A program made the translations under genes and the position numbers. DNA of 64,000 nucleotides from Anthonomus grandis grandis. Taxonomy: Eukaryota > Arthropoda > Insecta > Coleoptera > Curculionidae. The stretch is from contig NC_065558.1 of the NCBI RefSeq assembly GCF_022605725.1, forward strand, positions 5,394,001 through 5,458,000, written 5' to 3'. Below are positions 20,401-43,918 of the stretch, piece after piece (positions within the stretch are counted from its first letter, which is position 1; the number at the start of each line of letters is the position of its first letter). Under the pieces are notes generated by a model. It was not told the origin of the DNA. It did not search any database and saw only the letters and a list, made by a program, of their open reading frames with translations.

Positions 20401-22643
20401 AGTCCAGAGTCAGATATGGTATAATTCTTTGGGGGACTCTGAAAGAGTTCTTATCTTGCAAAAAAGGTGCTTGAGAACTATATTCAATTTACCCTATCAG
20501 GAATCCTGTAAACCATATTTTATTAATCATAACATCCTAACATTTTATTGTATTTATATCTATAAATGTGTTTTGTTTATCCTTGACAATAAATAAATAT
20601 AAATAAATAATTAATAAAAGAGCAATTCAACGTCAGTAAACAAATGGTTTCCAGAACAATAAAAAATTATCAGCTCCGTGGAAGAGTGACAAACCTTAAA
20701 AGAGGTGGCCGCAAGAGAAAAACCTCAGTACTGCTGGACAGGAGAATTAAACGACTAAGTCAGAATAATCCGCGTCTATCTTCAACACAGATTTTGGCTG
20801 AATTGGAGGCGCCTGGGGTTTCATCCAGGACTGTGTAGCGGCGATTAGTGGAGGCGGGGCTTCCTGGAAGGAGACCAGCAAAAAAACCCCATCTATCAAA
20901 AAAAAAATGTAGCTGCTAGAATGTTATTTGCAACACGTCACCGTTACTGGACAGCTAAGGACTGGAATAAGGTTTTGTTTAGTGACGAGTCTAAATATAA
21001 TATTTTTGGAAGTGATGGAGCGCAGTTCGTACATCGCCCAGCAAACAAAAGGCTTGATCCAAAATATGTTTCTGGTACTGTGAAGCACGGAGGTGGCAAT
21101 TTAATGGTTTGGAGTTGTTTTTCAGGTTATGGAATGGGTCCTATCCACAAAATTGAGGGCACTATGGATAGATTTATGTATCGGACTATACTGGAAGATG
21201 TAATGTTGCCTTACGCCGAATGGGAAATGCCGCTAAGATTCACGTTCCAACACGATAACGACCCCAAACATACGGCCAAACTTGTGAAGGAATGGTTTTT
21301 GGCTAACAAAATTCAAGTTTTAAAATGGCCACCGCAATCGCCGGACTTGAACCCAATTGAAAATCTTTGGGAGATTATAGAGAAAAAGATTCGCACTAAA
21401 AACATCGGGAATCGTGCTCAATTATTTAAAGAAATCGAGAATGCCTGGAAATCAATGGATCCGGCTGTAATTTCGAATCTCATTGGATCGATGCCGAATA
21501 GATGTGAAAAAGTTTTCCAGAATAAAGGGTACTGGACAAAGTATTAGGTTAGTTTCATTAGTATAGGGTACAAATGTACTTTAAGGATAAGTCTCTCTAA
21601 TTTTGTAGCACAGAATTTTTTGCATTTTTTTATTTTTCCTAATAAATCTTGAGAAATGTTTTTTTTTAAAATTTATTTTAGTGCCTTTTTCAACTGCTTC
21701 AAAACATAACATCCTTCAGCACAAAAAGAGGAATTTAATCATTTTTATCTTACATAAAAGACGTAAGTAGTCGAGTCTCTCTAATTTTGTCCGATACTGT
21801 ATGTGCAAGAAAAGGCCTTTTATTCTCTTCATGAGTATATGGCTGAAAATTTAAATGAAACTCTCATCTAGTATTGTGTATTAGTGCATGAGTTAATTTG
21901 TGAATGAATGTTATATTTTTTTGTTATTTAATTTTTGTGTACTCACGTTTTGCCTTTTTATTTATATTTAAATTTAATATTTTGATAAATCATGACATGA
22001 ATAGATGTATGAATGGACAAGTGACAGAATGCTTTAAATTCTATAAATATTTTAATTGTATACTTAATTAAGTTAGAATTTTTCTACTGACAAAATCCAC
22101 ACCTCACATAGGTAATAAAAAATGTGTATTGTTGTAACTACATGTTTTATGGCTTTAATAAAGGATTTGTTGTTGTTACAATATATAATCTGACACAATT
22201 TAGGTTTACCTTAAAGCAAGATGTAACATTTGTTCGGCTTTGTCATACTCTTCCCGTTGGGTGCACAGTACGGCCCTTTTAAGGGTCATAATAAGTTCGG
22301 ATTCCTTGTCTTCGTCCTCCTGCTCGAATCCCAACCACGAGAGGATACTCAACGCGAGCGCCACATTTAATTTCTGATTGGGCCCGGGGCTCCAGTAGTG
22401 CCATTTGTTGTCATTATATAACCTCACTCTTTGTGTCACGTACGATTTTAAAGCGGATTTTGCGATAAGCGGGTAAAATACGCGGGGACTTCGGACGAAT
22501 TTACATGCAATTTGGGTGATTTTGAACATCTTTCCGTTAAATGATTGGGGGCGGATTATTACTGCGGGTCGAAAGTCAAAGTTTTCGATTGGATTTTTGA
22601 AAAGTTTCCATTGAAAAATGACAGAAGTGTAAAATGTCAACAA
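17497..22643 (-). CDS. TTC19: TTC19-like mitochondrial tetratricopeptide protein (complex III maintenance)
   Basis: Five exons in transcript order: 22643-22210, 18407-18248, 18175-17932, 17873-17643 and 17591-17497, giving 387 residues if the first Met is used. Met39 (22529) starts a more typical basic mitochondrial presequence (MFKITQIACKFVRSPRVF), so the true start may be there (349 residues). Family signatures are ALSILSWLGFE, the TPR-like repeats EYDKAEQMLHLALR, YDLMANLAFDTYELDKAEKLF, ISLKLARICQ, YAQYLLDTGDMTKAL, LLNDLGITSFRAEDYDTAEKFLKEAI and LGVIHANLGLILLQKGVFREAEKF. TTC19 sits at the inner mitochondrial membrane and helps clear Rieske-protein fragments from complex III. Intron 1 carries a retrotransposon and a Tc1 element. 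Confidence 0.88.
18500..20600 (+). pseudogene. Degenerate non-LTR retrotransposon (endonuclease C-terminus plus RT)
   Basis: In TTC19 intron 1, in the opposite orientation. It starts with the APE endonuclease block TGDFNVNLL and SDHHAIQI (about 18540-18780), then RT blocks NYRPISLLPNINKVFEKI, QNGFRKGRSTVRAI, AIFLDLSKAFDSVDHSILL, KKGVPQGSVLGPLLYIIYTND and MFADDTSLI (about 20025-20050). The frame changes several times (for example near 19120, 19380, 19840 and 20345). Jockey/CR1-like arrangement. The 3' side ends in an AATAAATA-rich run at 20588-20620, directly against the Tc1 element. Confidence 0.75.
20621..21799 (+). mobile_element. Tc1-type element, 5'-truncated, transposase broken
   Basis: Transposase pieces: a helix-turn-helix tail (20644-20838, RGRVTNLKRGGRKRKTS), a stop, then a 208-residue frame 20921-21547 with FSDESKYNIFGSDG, FQHDNDPKHTAKLV and PQSPDLNPIENLWEIIEKKI, i.e. 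a D, D, E triad of Tc1 type. The right terminus reads CAGTATCGGACAAAATTAG on the complement and ends at 21799 before TA (21800-21801). An inner direct copy of GTCTCTCTAATTTTGT (21589-21604) repeats at 21775-21790, the IR/DR pattern of Tc1 elements. The left terminus and first helix are missing at the junction with the retrotransposon tail. Confidence 0.75.
21802..22209. other. TTC19 intron 1 remainder
   Basis: AT-rich sequence ending in a TTGTTGTTGTTACA-like run near 22165-22180, which resembles a non-LTR 3' terminus. It may be the 3' UTR of the retrotransposon interrupted by the Tc1 element. No gene. Confidence 0.35.
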
Positions 22644-22916
22644 ACATTTTGTGGTGGGAGTGCTTCAAGTTCGCTTTCGCTTTAGTGTGTTTTTAAATTT
22701 TTTTTTCACCTATGACGTAATGCATACGTCATATTTTTAGGGTCATTAACTGCCATAAAAGGGAACGACCCTTATAACTTAAAATGTTTATAATATGGTT
22801 ACTTAGGGGCTTAATAAGATTGATAAAAGATAAATAGGAGAAAACACAAGTCGAAAAGAGTGGAGATCATCATCCTCCTTGGTATGACAACTTGGACAGT
22901 TCAAACGGTTGGCAAT

Positions 22917-23425
22917 TAACTATAACCTATTCCAAGCGATCTATCGGTTTTAACCGCGGTTAAGCCCTTGGTTCACCTTGAACAGTCCCTTTATAACATA
23001 ACCAATCGTGTCCGCTTGGACGTGTTTGGTTGAAGTAACTTCGTAATTTGTCAGCTGTCACTATCATCATTTTGTTTGTTTTTAAATAATACCCCAGACG
23101 CCAGTAATATTATATGTAATTAGTTCTTAAACATAAATATCAAAAAAGAACACTTATTAGCCATAATAAATGTGTCATTTTTGAAAAGGAAATAAGTTGT
23201 TGTTTGTTTTTATTTTTTCCCGCACTTATTTCAATATCTTTGACATTTGACGTTTAGAAAACAGCTCCGGACGTGGGTAATTACTGTTCCAAATTGATGA
23301 CGTATAAAAGGCTAATTGGTGACGTCACGTATCTCAAGCGGTTATAACCATAACCGCTTGGACGTTTTGGTTAATACCATTTAGGAACGGCAATTACCGA
23401 TAGACCGCTTGGAATCGGTTTATGT
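22917..23425. repeat. Fold-back repeat between divergent TTC19 and HP1 genes
   Basis: The left arm (about 22919-22958) with ATTCCAAGCGATCTATCGG is mirrored by the right arm (about 23385-23425), whose complement carries ATTCCAAGCGGTCTATCGG. Further inverted pieces (TAACCGCGGTTA at about 22952-22963, CAAGCGGTTATAACC and GGTTATAACCATAACCGCTTGG around 23336-23361) lie inside. Non-coding. A MITE or a secondary-structure-rich promoter element. Confidence 0.55.
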
Positions 23426-23639
23426 CAGCATAAACATAATATTAATTAAGCTAAAAATTTTATTAATTATTTAATTAAACATAATTAACTACAAACCAGT
23501 TACAGGCTGAAAAGTCATTAATTAATGACTGAAAACACGTCTGCACTCTGATTGGTTGGAGCGGAAATGCTTTGTCAGAAGCGTCATGATGTGGCCAATG
23601 GAAATGGATCGTTTTGACAAATGTGACAGTTCATGCGGT

Positions 23640-36607
<12,968 letters not shown>

Positions 36608-37090
36608 ACTTCTTTTCGGTTTAGTTTCTCTTTCTTTATAGGTTTTCAGTTTCTTATCTCGTAGAAAAAAAAATTGACTTATAAGATATTATATTATATG
36701 TGCGGAGGATGTTGTTGGGAGCCCACTCTCGACCGTAAAATTATTTTTTTTTAATTTCGAAGAATAAGTTATATATTATAAAATAAAGTGGGCGTCGGAT
36801 AGTATGTACATTTTTTTTTTACAAAATGTTTCAAACCCAGTGTTTCGTCATGAGTTATTTTATAGTTCATCGGGAACTTCTGTTATCTCATAATTAGTAA
36901 TAAAACTCTTACGTTTGTAAATTGTGTTGTTTTTTTTTAAATTTCTTCCATGTAATTTGGGGGCATTTTTCGGCTCTTTCCAGTTCCTGCTTAACCAAGT
37001 CTTCCAAGTAAACAGTTGTGAAGTGCATTTCCAGGTAAACTTTTATATTATAGTTTGGAAAATGGTGCCCATGTTTTGGGATGTATTTTA
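36608..37090. other. HP1 3' UTR and downstream
   Basis: AATAAA at about 36783 (AAAATAAAGTGGG) is a likely HP1 polyadenylation signal, about 175 bp after the stop. No further gene. Confidence 0.5.
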
Positions 37091-37806
37091 TAGGTATTTG
37101 CAAGCAAATAGGGTAGAAAATAAAGGTCTTATTTCACCAGAGATTCCTTTTTTTTATTATGACGACCGGTTTCGCGATTATAATCTTATCGCATCATCAG
37201 GTCAAGGACTAAAAGTGAAAGACAAAATTTACGTAGATAGTACGCTTATCAAAAATTGGTAAACTACTGAATAAAAACAAATTTTAAAGCGTACTTACAT
37301 TGTTAAAAACTAGATTTGTCAAGACAAAAGCACATATAGAACGGTACAGTTAAAATTAAACGAGTAAATCTCATCATAAGATAACAAATAATACACTTAG
37401 GTTTAAAACAGTAACATCTAAACAGCACCGTTACAAAACAATCCAAAAAACTATAAAACAGTCATTCAAACTAATCCGACCAACGAAGTCATCTATATCT
37501 GGTTTTCGTACTTTAAAAAGAACGTTACAAAGAAATTATATATTATATCATAACCGAATGGGTACCAGATAGCGGTACCCACAGTAACTTTAAAATATTT
37601 TTTTAAAAGCAGTTAAACAGATGTCTCCACCAGTTTACATTAAGAAAGCAACAGGGTTTTTTATTAAATTAAATTTAAAATAAACAGGGAAGAGTTATTC
37701 AAATAAAATATTAATTAAATTAGTTTCAGGGATGTTAATCTGAAAAAGGAATTTCTGGTGAAATAAGACCTTTATTTTCTACCCTATTTGGTTGCAAATA
37801 CCTATA
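37091..37806. mobile_element. Element with about 57-bp terminal inverted repeats
   Basis: Positions 37091-37147 (starting TAGGTATTTGCAAGCAAATA) are inverted at 37748-37806 with two or three differences. TATA flanks both ends. Just inside the left arm is GACGACCGGTTTCGCGATTA with a nearby self-complementary stretch (CGATTATAATCTTATCG). No coding frame. Non-autonomous DNA element. Confidence 0.6.
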
Positions 37807-37819
37807 TAGTAAACCTATT

Positions 37820-38150
37820 AGTTTATATAGTTTTTTCCAATAAACTCCTTGGTGTTGACACGAGACTTCAGTGGAATGTACATACTTATGAACTATGTGA
37901 AAAAATGGCTTCTCGTGTGTATGCACTGAGAACTTTGGCTGACGTAGTTTCTGAAAATGTACTTGCGACTGATACTGTGCCTGCATTAAATCGAGGCTTG
38001 TTTATGCTCTTCTAGCTTGGGGCCACTCACCAAATATTTAAAAAAATTTAGTTTTCAAAGAAAGGCTATAAGAACGACTGCCGACAATCTTTTATTAACC
38101 TAAATATCTTAACGGTCCCTGTCTTTACATATTTCACTGTCCCTAACTGT
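37820..38150 (+). pseudogene. Non-LTR retrotransposon 3' fragment
   Basis: The frame 37788-38015 reads LLGVDTRLQWNVHTYELCEK and MASRVYALRTLADVV, then continues after a frame change with LLAWGHSPNI, the thumb and post-RT region of jockey/CR1-type elements. No RT catalytic part is present. Confidence 0.55.
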
Positions 38151-38739
38151 AACCCAACTTCTTATGATACTCACGGAGATATCCATAAGCATTAGTACTA
38201 GAAGGAGTAATCGGACATGCAAGTGCGATACCTCATTTTAAAGGCAATCAAAAATACTTTTTAAAAATGAGAAAATCCAATATGGCGCCCATAAGAAAAA
38301 ATAAAGTTGATCGAAAAAAAACGAAACGTTGGCTTATTATTTTTTTTGTGTCATGTTGCATAAAAAGTGGCAATGAAAAACTGTTTTTAGTTTTCCGATA
38401 TCTCTTTAAATAAAGTCTTTAAAAATTGCGCAACTTTGCCTCCATTTAACCGACCCTGTAACTCTTACGGTTTCCGATATTCCAATGGTCACCCTCGAAT
38501 TTAAGACACCCCTGTACAAATCAAGATAGTAGAATTGTCAATTATTACACATTAAAATCTAAACACAATTCATATAAAATATAACAAACGGAACATCTTT
38601 AAGAGAACAAACTTTCATACAGGATCATATCAGTCAAAGAAAATTGAAATTGCTTTCCAAGTACATATTCCTCAAAAGAATAAAAGGCACAGTTTACCAA
38701 ATATGATTTAATTTTCCGAAAACATATCTTAGCTTTAAG
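38151..38739. other. Intergenic, nothing recognisable
   Basis: AT-rich sequence without a motif-bearing frame. Confidence 0.35.
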
Positions 38740-40620
38740 ATTTTTTATATCGACTAGGATAACATTATAGAACTGGACACAATAGTAGTCAGAGCCTGTG
38801 ATATATGTCTGGTGTAATGGTATATATCTGAATAAATTCTAAACTGTGAGATGTTATTACTAACAGTGTAAACCAAACATGGATAGATGTAGGCGCAAGG
38901 AAATTAAGTATATGGAGAGCTCTGAAGTACTGTCTACAACAATCCCTATACCCCAGCCCAACCATAGTCCTAATACATCTTCGTTAAAGCTTAAAGATTT
39001 CCTGTGCATGGCTCTAGTTTAGAATTGCATAGCACATACTTGCAGAAAAGTGACTATGGTAGGCAACTAAAATAGTGGACAAAGACGTAATAGCCCTTGA
39101 ATATTTTTATTGTTATCGCCTAACATGTCCAACACAGGATCAGAAGCGGAGTACCTAATAACATTACAAGTATCGTCTGCAAAAAAAAAATAGGTTTCAA
39201 ATGTTGAACGTTAGAAAGATCATTAATGTATACGAGGAATACCATAGGACCAAGGACAGAACCCGGTGGTGTAGAACACTATGACCCATGCTCCTCTCAG
39301 TTGACACGCTGTTCATAAAACCAACGTATTTAGTGCGACCTTAAAGGTATGAATCAATTAGTCTCACAACATTATTAAATACAAAAGTCTCATTTTTCTC
39401 AAAGAGACCTAAAGGCAAGAAGCTTGACCTTCTGGAGAAAATTGAAATTACAAAGGCAAAAAAAGAGTCCTGTTATCGTGTGTGTGAACGACGTTTTTAC
39501 TTTCGAACCAAATTTAATTTAGCTTAGTATTTATTTTTTATCATTTTCCTACCATTATTTATTTAGTCAAAATCTTCAGCTTACATCGGTTAACTTGTTG
39601 ACATTTAATATTAGGTCTACTTATTCCAAGAAATAGTCCATCTTTTCTTCAAAAGACCGGCGTACATAAAAACCGGCATAAATAGTAATGAAATAAACTG
39701 TAAGTAACAGGTCTTAAATTATTAAATTAGTCAGAGGATTACACGTGTTTCGCCCATACTAGGTCAGATCCACCTGTGTATTCACTAATAAAAATAACAA
39801 AAAAAGAAGCGGAGAACAACACTACATGATACCAGTTAGGGGTAGAAATTAAGTTAAAATCGGACGGAGACTGATTACTACATATTAAAATTATATAAAC
39901 AAAACCTGATGATGCCTAGTATGGGAGAAACACGTACGTGTAATCCTTTGACTAATTTAATAAATTTGAGACCTGTGACTTAGTTAGAGTTTATTTCATT
40001 ACTATTTATCGGGTTCGATTGTCGATTAGTCAGTAGATTATGTTGTTGAAACACGTGTAGCCTTAAATATATGTTGCGACTTTGTGTTTTCTTTGTTTTC
40101 GTCACACTATATTAATTAACATCCAGATGGTATAATTTTGATTTCCGGACAAGGATTTCGTGAGGGTCACAATAAAATGCTTTGGTGAGGTCATAAAACG
40201 ACGCATATGAATCCATACCCAATTCCCACCCTTCCTTGATATTTTGGGTGAGTCTGTCTATTGCCAATGTTTTAGATTTGTTATTTCTAAAACCACATTA
40301 AGAGTCTATAAATAGATTGTTTTTTTTCAAAGTAGATAGGTAATTAATTGAACCTTTAAAATTGACTAAAAAATTTTAGAAACTATGGGAAGGAGAGAAA
40401 TTGTGCGGTAATTTGTAAGTTTATCCCGAGATCCTTGAATATAAGAACTACTTTTGCTCTTTTTAAGTTTGGCCGGAAAAATACATGCAGAACCACACTT
40501 ACCTATTTATTAGTTTAGTCAACAGGACCACTATAAGTTCTCTAAGTGTTTGAACTATCCTAGTATTAATATCAAAGCAGTCTACTCCGACTGTTTTTTA
40601 ACCTTTTAATTTTTTCTCTT
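38740..40620 (-). pseudogene. Degenerate non-LTR retrotransposon interrupted by a fold-back element
   Basis: Minus strand. CGFRNNKSKTLAIDRLTQNI and SYASFYDLTKAF (about 40320-40150) are RT blocks. After the fold-back at 39678-40009, PPGSVLGPMVFLVYINDLSN followed by a frame-shifted ADDT block lies at about 39280-39170, and a post-RT tail at about 38940-38760. Many stops. Confidence 0.6.
39678..40009. repeat. Fold-back MITE of about 332 bp
   Basis: Long imperfect inverted arms of about 100 bp: ATAAATAGTAATGAAATAAA at the left end and its complement at the right end. Arms also share ACACGTGTTTCGCCCATACTAGG versus the inverse of CCTAGTATGGGAGAAACACG. It interrupts the retrotransposon remnant, so it is younger than it. 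Confidence 0.65.
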
Positions 40621-41512
40621 ACAGTATTAAAGGAAGCAGGCGTACTGCCAAGAATGAGCTTGGAAACGACAATTCGATTATTTTTTAGTAAAAAAGAGCA
40701 GGCTCCAACTTAAATTTAGCAATTTATTTCAGTTCTCTAGCATTTATAGTTACTTCACAATTAATTTTCAAAGTTCGAATAAATACGGCATGTTTAATAT
40801 TTTCCTTGTACCAGCGCGGCCGGGATGATACGTCACAGGCGCCCAAGTGGACGCGACGACCGACGCTAGCATGTCGACCGCGCACGCTGCTTTGTTAATA
40901 TTATTATGCGTGTTTTTGCTGTTGTTTGTGTTTTTCAAAATATCTGCTCCACATACCTGCTATAAATATTGTATTGTATTTTAATAAGTTCATATGTACA
41001 TATGTTCTATGTCAAAAAACGCCTTAGACAAGGTGGGTCCAAATGGTTGGACCGGTATTAGCCTATATTTACAATATTAACGAAGTGAGCCGAATTTTTC
41101 TTGCGTTATGGTGACACGCTTACTTGTTTTTGAGTGTATTTTAAAAGATTCTTGGTTTTTTTTAAGTCAAATTTTTGGTTAAATCTATACTTTTTGGATA
41201 TTACATCAAAGTGGGATATTCAGTGTTTTGATTCAAATTTCGTAGGAAAAATAATTGCCAGATGACATTTTTGCAGATTTGCAAAAATGCTAGTGCTTTC
41301 TAGTCATTGCCAGGGAACCAATAATGGGTAAGTTGTCTGACTGACCACGAACAAATCCCTGCTCCATTGTAATTAGTCAATAAGCAAAATACGTCAATAA
41401 TAAAAGTTAAAAGTCAAAATGTCAACAAACAAAACCACCCTGTCAAAATAACGCCTGGGCACTAGGTGCAGCACTGTGGCTGGCTGGCTAGCGAGCGCTC
41501 TATAATACACCG
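40621..41512. other. Left flank of Transib insertion
   Basis: No gene. GC-rich block at 40811-40890, whose TACGTCACAGGCGCC and GACGCGACG segments are inverted at 44433-44458 on the other side of the Transib element. A second CACTGTG lies outside the element at 41472-41478. The target duplication CACCG is at 41508-41512. Confidence 0.45.
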
Positions 41513-41551
41513 CACAGTGTTGCGTGGTATAGGGGTAATTGGACAAAATTA
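41513..41551 (+). promoter_or_regulatory. Left Transib recombination signal: heptamer, 23-bp spacer, nonamer
   Basis: CACAGTG (41513-41519), spacer 41520-41542 of 23 bp, then ACAAAATTA (41543-41551). The heptamer equals the V(D)J consensus; the nonamer matches the first six positions of ACAAAAACC. Presumed transposase binding and cleavage site. Confidence 0.75.
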
Positions 41552-41929
41552 AAATAAGCTGTTAAAATAAAAAAGTAAACTTTGTATTTTATTTTTTTTT
41601 AACTCTTTTGAAGTTTTTTACTAAAATAATGTTAAAAATATAACAAGAAGAGTTTGCTCACAACTTTCCTCGCCCAAATTAGAAAAGCAATTAGTAATAA
41701 AATAACTGAATTAATTTATATTTGTCTCATAACAAACAATAAAATAAAAGTATTTGCTCAAAAAACAAGCTTTCAACAATTATATGCTAAATATTACACA
41801 CTACAAATTAAACAAAAAAAGTATTTGCTTAAAAATATTGAAAAAAAAAACAAGTCTTCAGTGTACTAAATATTACATTACCTCTATTTTTCATAAATGA
41901 CAAAAAGTTCAGAAAAATAAGTCAAAAAT

Positions 41930-43918
41930 CTAGTCAGACTGATCATCATCACTACTTGAGGAACTAGATAGCTCTAAGCCAAAAACAGATTCTACCAGTG
42001 TGTTCTGGGAATTCTCAATAATTATATACTCTTTTATTTTATTATCATACAAAATATTTTTATTTTTTTTAGTAGATTGTCTATAAGAAGATAATTCTTG
42101 GTCAGAGGTCAGTAAAAGAGTTGAAATTATATCGGTGTTGGCATTTACCCGTGAAGTTTTTCGGCTGTTACATAATCTGATTTTTCTGAATTCTTTGTGC
42201 CTTGCTTCTAAAGCATCTTCCGCAAGTTGCCCAATAGGCAATTCAAAAAAATCAATTATGTCACAGCCATGCACAAGAACTTTGTGCACCGAACTTGGCA
42301 TATAGTACCAGCTATATAAATGTAAGTATAACCTACGAGTGTCATTTAGCAAAATGCGAAAATTGGTTATATCGATGTTACAACCAGACGCCAAAATTCT
42401 TAAAATTAAATGAAATTTTTCAATTAGTTCTTTATCGATTCCGGTTATTTGAGAGCTTAAAACAGGATTTTGAAAAAAACGCCTGGCAGTATTGCCATCA
42501 TTTGTGGAGCCATATCCTGGCTTTGGCTTATCAACTATAAGACCCATTTTGCTCTTAAAATTCTCCTGGATGGTCCTTTTTGTGTTTTCTGTAATTGCTT
42601 TATTTTCTGCGCCTTTCACTTGCCAAGTTTTAATTGGCAACCGGTATGCAATATGCAACAAACACTCAAAGAACCTGATCCAGCAATGGAGAGTTGATAT
42701 GCCAAAACGATAGTTTTGGGTTACTGGAGATTTATCTAAAACCGTATCAGAGTTCATTTCTTTGGGAGTGGCTCCACAAATGATGCATTTTGAACATGAG
42801 TTTGTTTCGGACAAAATATTTGCTATACTTCCATCAAACATAGTCAAAATCATCTCGTAGGAAATACCTAAATCTTTATTTTCAATTGAAGTAGTATAAA
42901 CTTTCAACTCGTTTACAGACATAACCATGGCATTTTCTTCTTGACGAACAACTTCAGGATTTTCTTTTATAAAAGCAAACTTGATGGGTCTGCAGTAAAA
43001 CGTAGAATTTGTTTTTGGGTTAGACCAGATTACATTATTGCAGCTATCAACTAATTTTATTGGAACCAATGCTGTTAAAAACATATATTCATCTGTATTA
43101 GATGCCGATTCAAATTTTTGCTTATATAGACTGTGTCCCGAGCTGCCATCGAAACCCCACTTACAAATAAGTTTTAGATTGAACACTTGACAAATATTTA
43201 AATTTGAAATATTAAGGATACTGTCTGTTGTTTTTTGTAACAATTCTTGAAGACCAACTTCTGCAGATATTTCTGTTACGGTAATATTATTAGGTAAATA
43301 TATTTTTTTTGTTTGCAGTAAGGCACGGTAACTCGGGAAGCAATCAGGATGTAGCGCATTTACAACAGAACGTAAAGTGTTGTATTTTCTAACTGACAGA
43401 TCAATATCATAAAAAAGAGCCAGTGCTTGCTTAGTACTCAAACATTTTTTTTCAGAAGAAAATTTTTCATTAGAAGAATCCATACAGTGTTCTGTAGCGA
43501 AACGCAATTCTTCAACGGTATAGTTTTTTAGCAAAGGCTCTACTCTCCGTTTCTTTGTTTTTAAAGAAGAGTCTTCGAATGATTTTCGAGGCCTTCCGAC
43601 TAAGTTTCTTTCTTCTACATGACTAAGTGAAGGCCCTTGGTTAACTTCAGTTATATCAACAGTGATAGATCCACTTAGCCATTGGCTGTGATTTTTTTCT
43701 AACTGGCTGCGGGTTCGATGACTTTTCTGCCATAAATCCTTCATTTTTATACAAAACAAATGACTTTGGTCAATTAAATGGCTTTCTGTTTCACTGCAGA
43801 TATCTTCATCAAGATTTAATATTGATTTGATTTTCAAAAAAATATTTTTTTTCTTATCATTTTGATTGCTTACCAACCATTCTTCAAATAAAACTCTTTT
43901 TGGTATAGTGTAAGCCAT
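41930..43918 (-). CDS. Transib transposase (RAG1-core homologue), intact 662 aa
   Basis: A single uninterrupted frame, start ATG at 43918. The N-terminal about 130 residues are variable and basic (GRPRKS near 109). The core has ICKWGFDGSSGHSLYKQKF (Asp257), YEMILTMFDGSIANILSETN (Asp362), CIICGATPKEMN (Cys378, Cys381), FGISTLHCWIRFFECLLHIA, KMGLIVDKPKPGYGSTNDGN followed by TARRFF, SVHKVLVHGCDII (His545, His550) and IGQLAEDALEARHKEFRKI (Glu571), ending in a Ser/Asp tail. By alignment to RAG1 these correspond to the D600/D708/E962 catalytic triad and the zinc ligands C727, C730, H937 and H942. Expected reaction: nick at the CAC heptamer, hairpin on flanking DNA, reinsertion with 5-bp duplication. 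It shows no sign of decay. A host role (domestication) is less likely given the intact termini. Confidence 0.93.
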   Translation of the reverse strand: MAYTIPKRVLFEEWLVSNQNDKKKNIFLKIKSILNLDEDICSETESHLIDQSHLFCIKMKDLWQKSHRTRSQLEKNHSQWLSGSITVDITEVNQGPSLSHVEERNLVGRPRKSFEDSSLKTKKRRVEPLLKNYTVEELRFATEHCMDSSNEKFSSEKKCLSTKQALALFYDIDLSVRKYNTLRSVVNALHPDCFPSYRALLQTKKIYLPNNITVTEISAEVGLQELLQKTTDSILNISNLNICQVFNLKLICKWGFDGSSGHSLYKQKFESASNTDEYMFLTALVPIKLVDSCNNVIWSNPKTNSTFYCRPIKFAFIKENPEVVRQEENAMVMSVNELKVYTTSIENKDLGISYEMILTMFDGSIANILSETNSCSKCIICGATPKEMNSDTVLDKSPVTQNYRFGISTLHCWIRFFECLLHIAYRLPIKTWQVKGAENKAITENTKRTIQENFKSKMGLIVDKPKPGYGSTNDGNTARRFFQNPVLSSQITGIDKELIEKFHLILRILASGCNIDITNFRILLNDTRRLYLHLYSWYYMPSSVHKVLVHGCDIIDFFELPIGQLAEDALEARHKEFRKIRLCNSRKTSRVNANTDIISTLLLTSDQELSSYRQSTKKNKNILYDNKIKEYIIIENSQNTLVESVFGLELSSSSSSDDDQSD

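Noticed and set aside
41472..41478. CACTGTG just left of the Transib as the true element end
   Set aside because: It lacks the partner TTGCG extension and target duplication; the ends at 41513 and 44426 have both.
42295..42713. Plus-strand frames inside the Transib gene
   Set aside because: Opposite-strand shadows of the transposase without motifs.
41930..43918. A domesticated host RAG1-like gene
   Set aside because: Intact terminal repeats and a perfect CACCG duplication at both sides show it is part of a mobile element.
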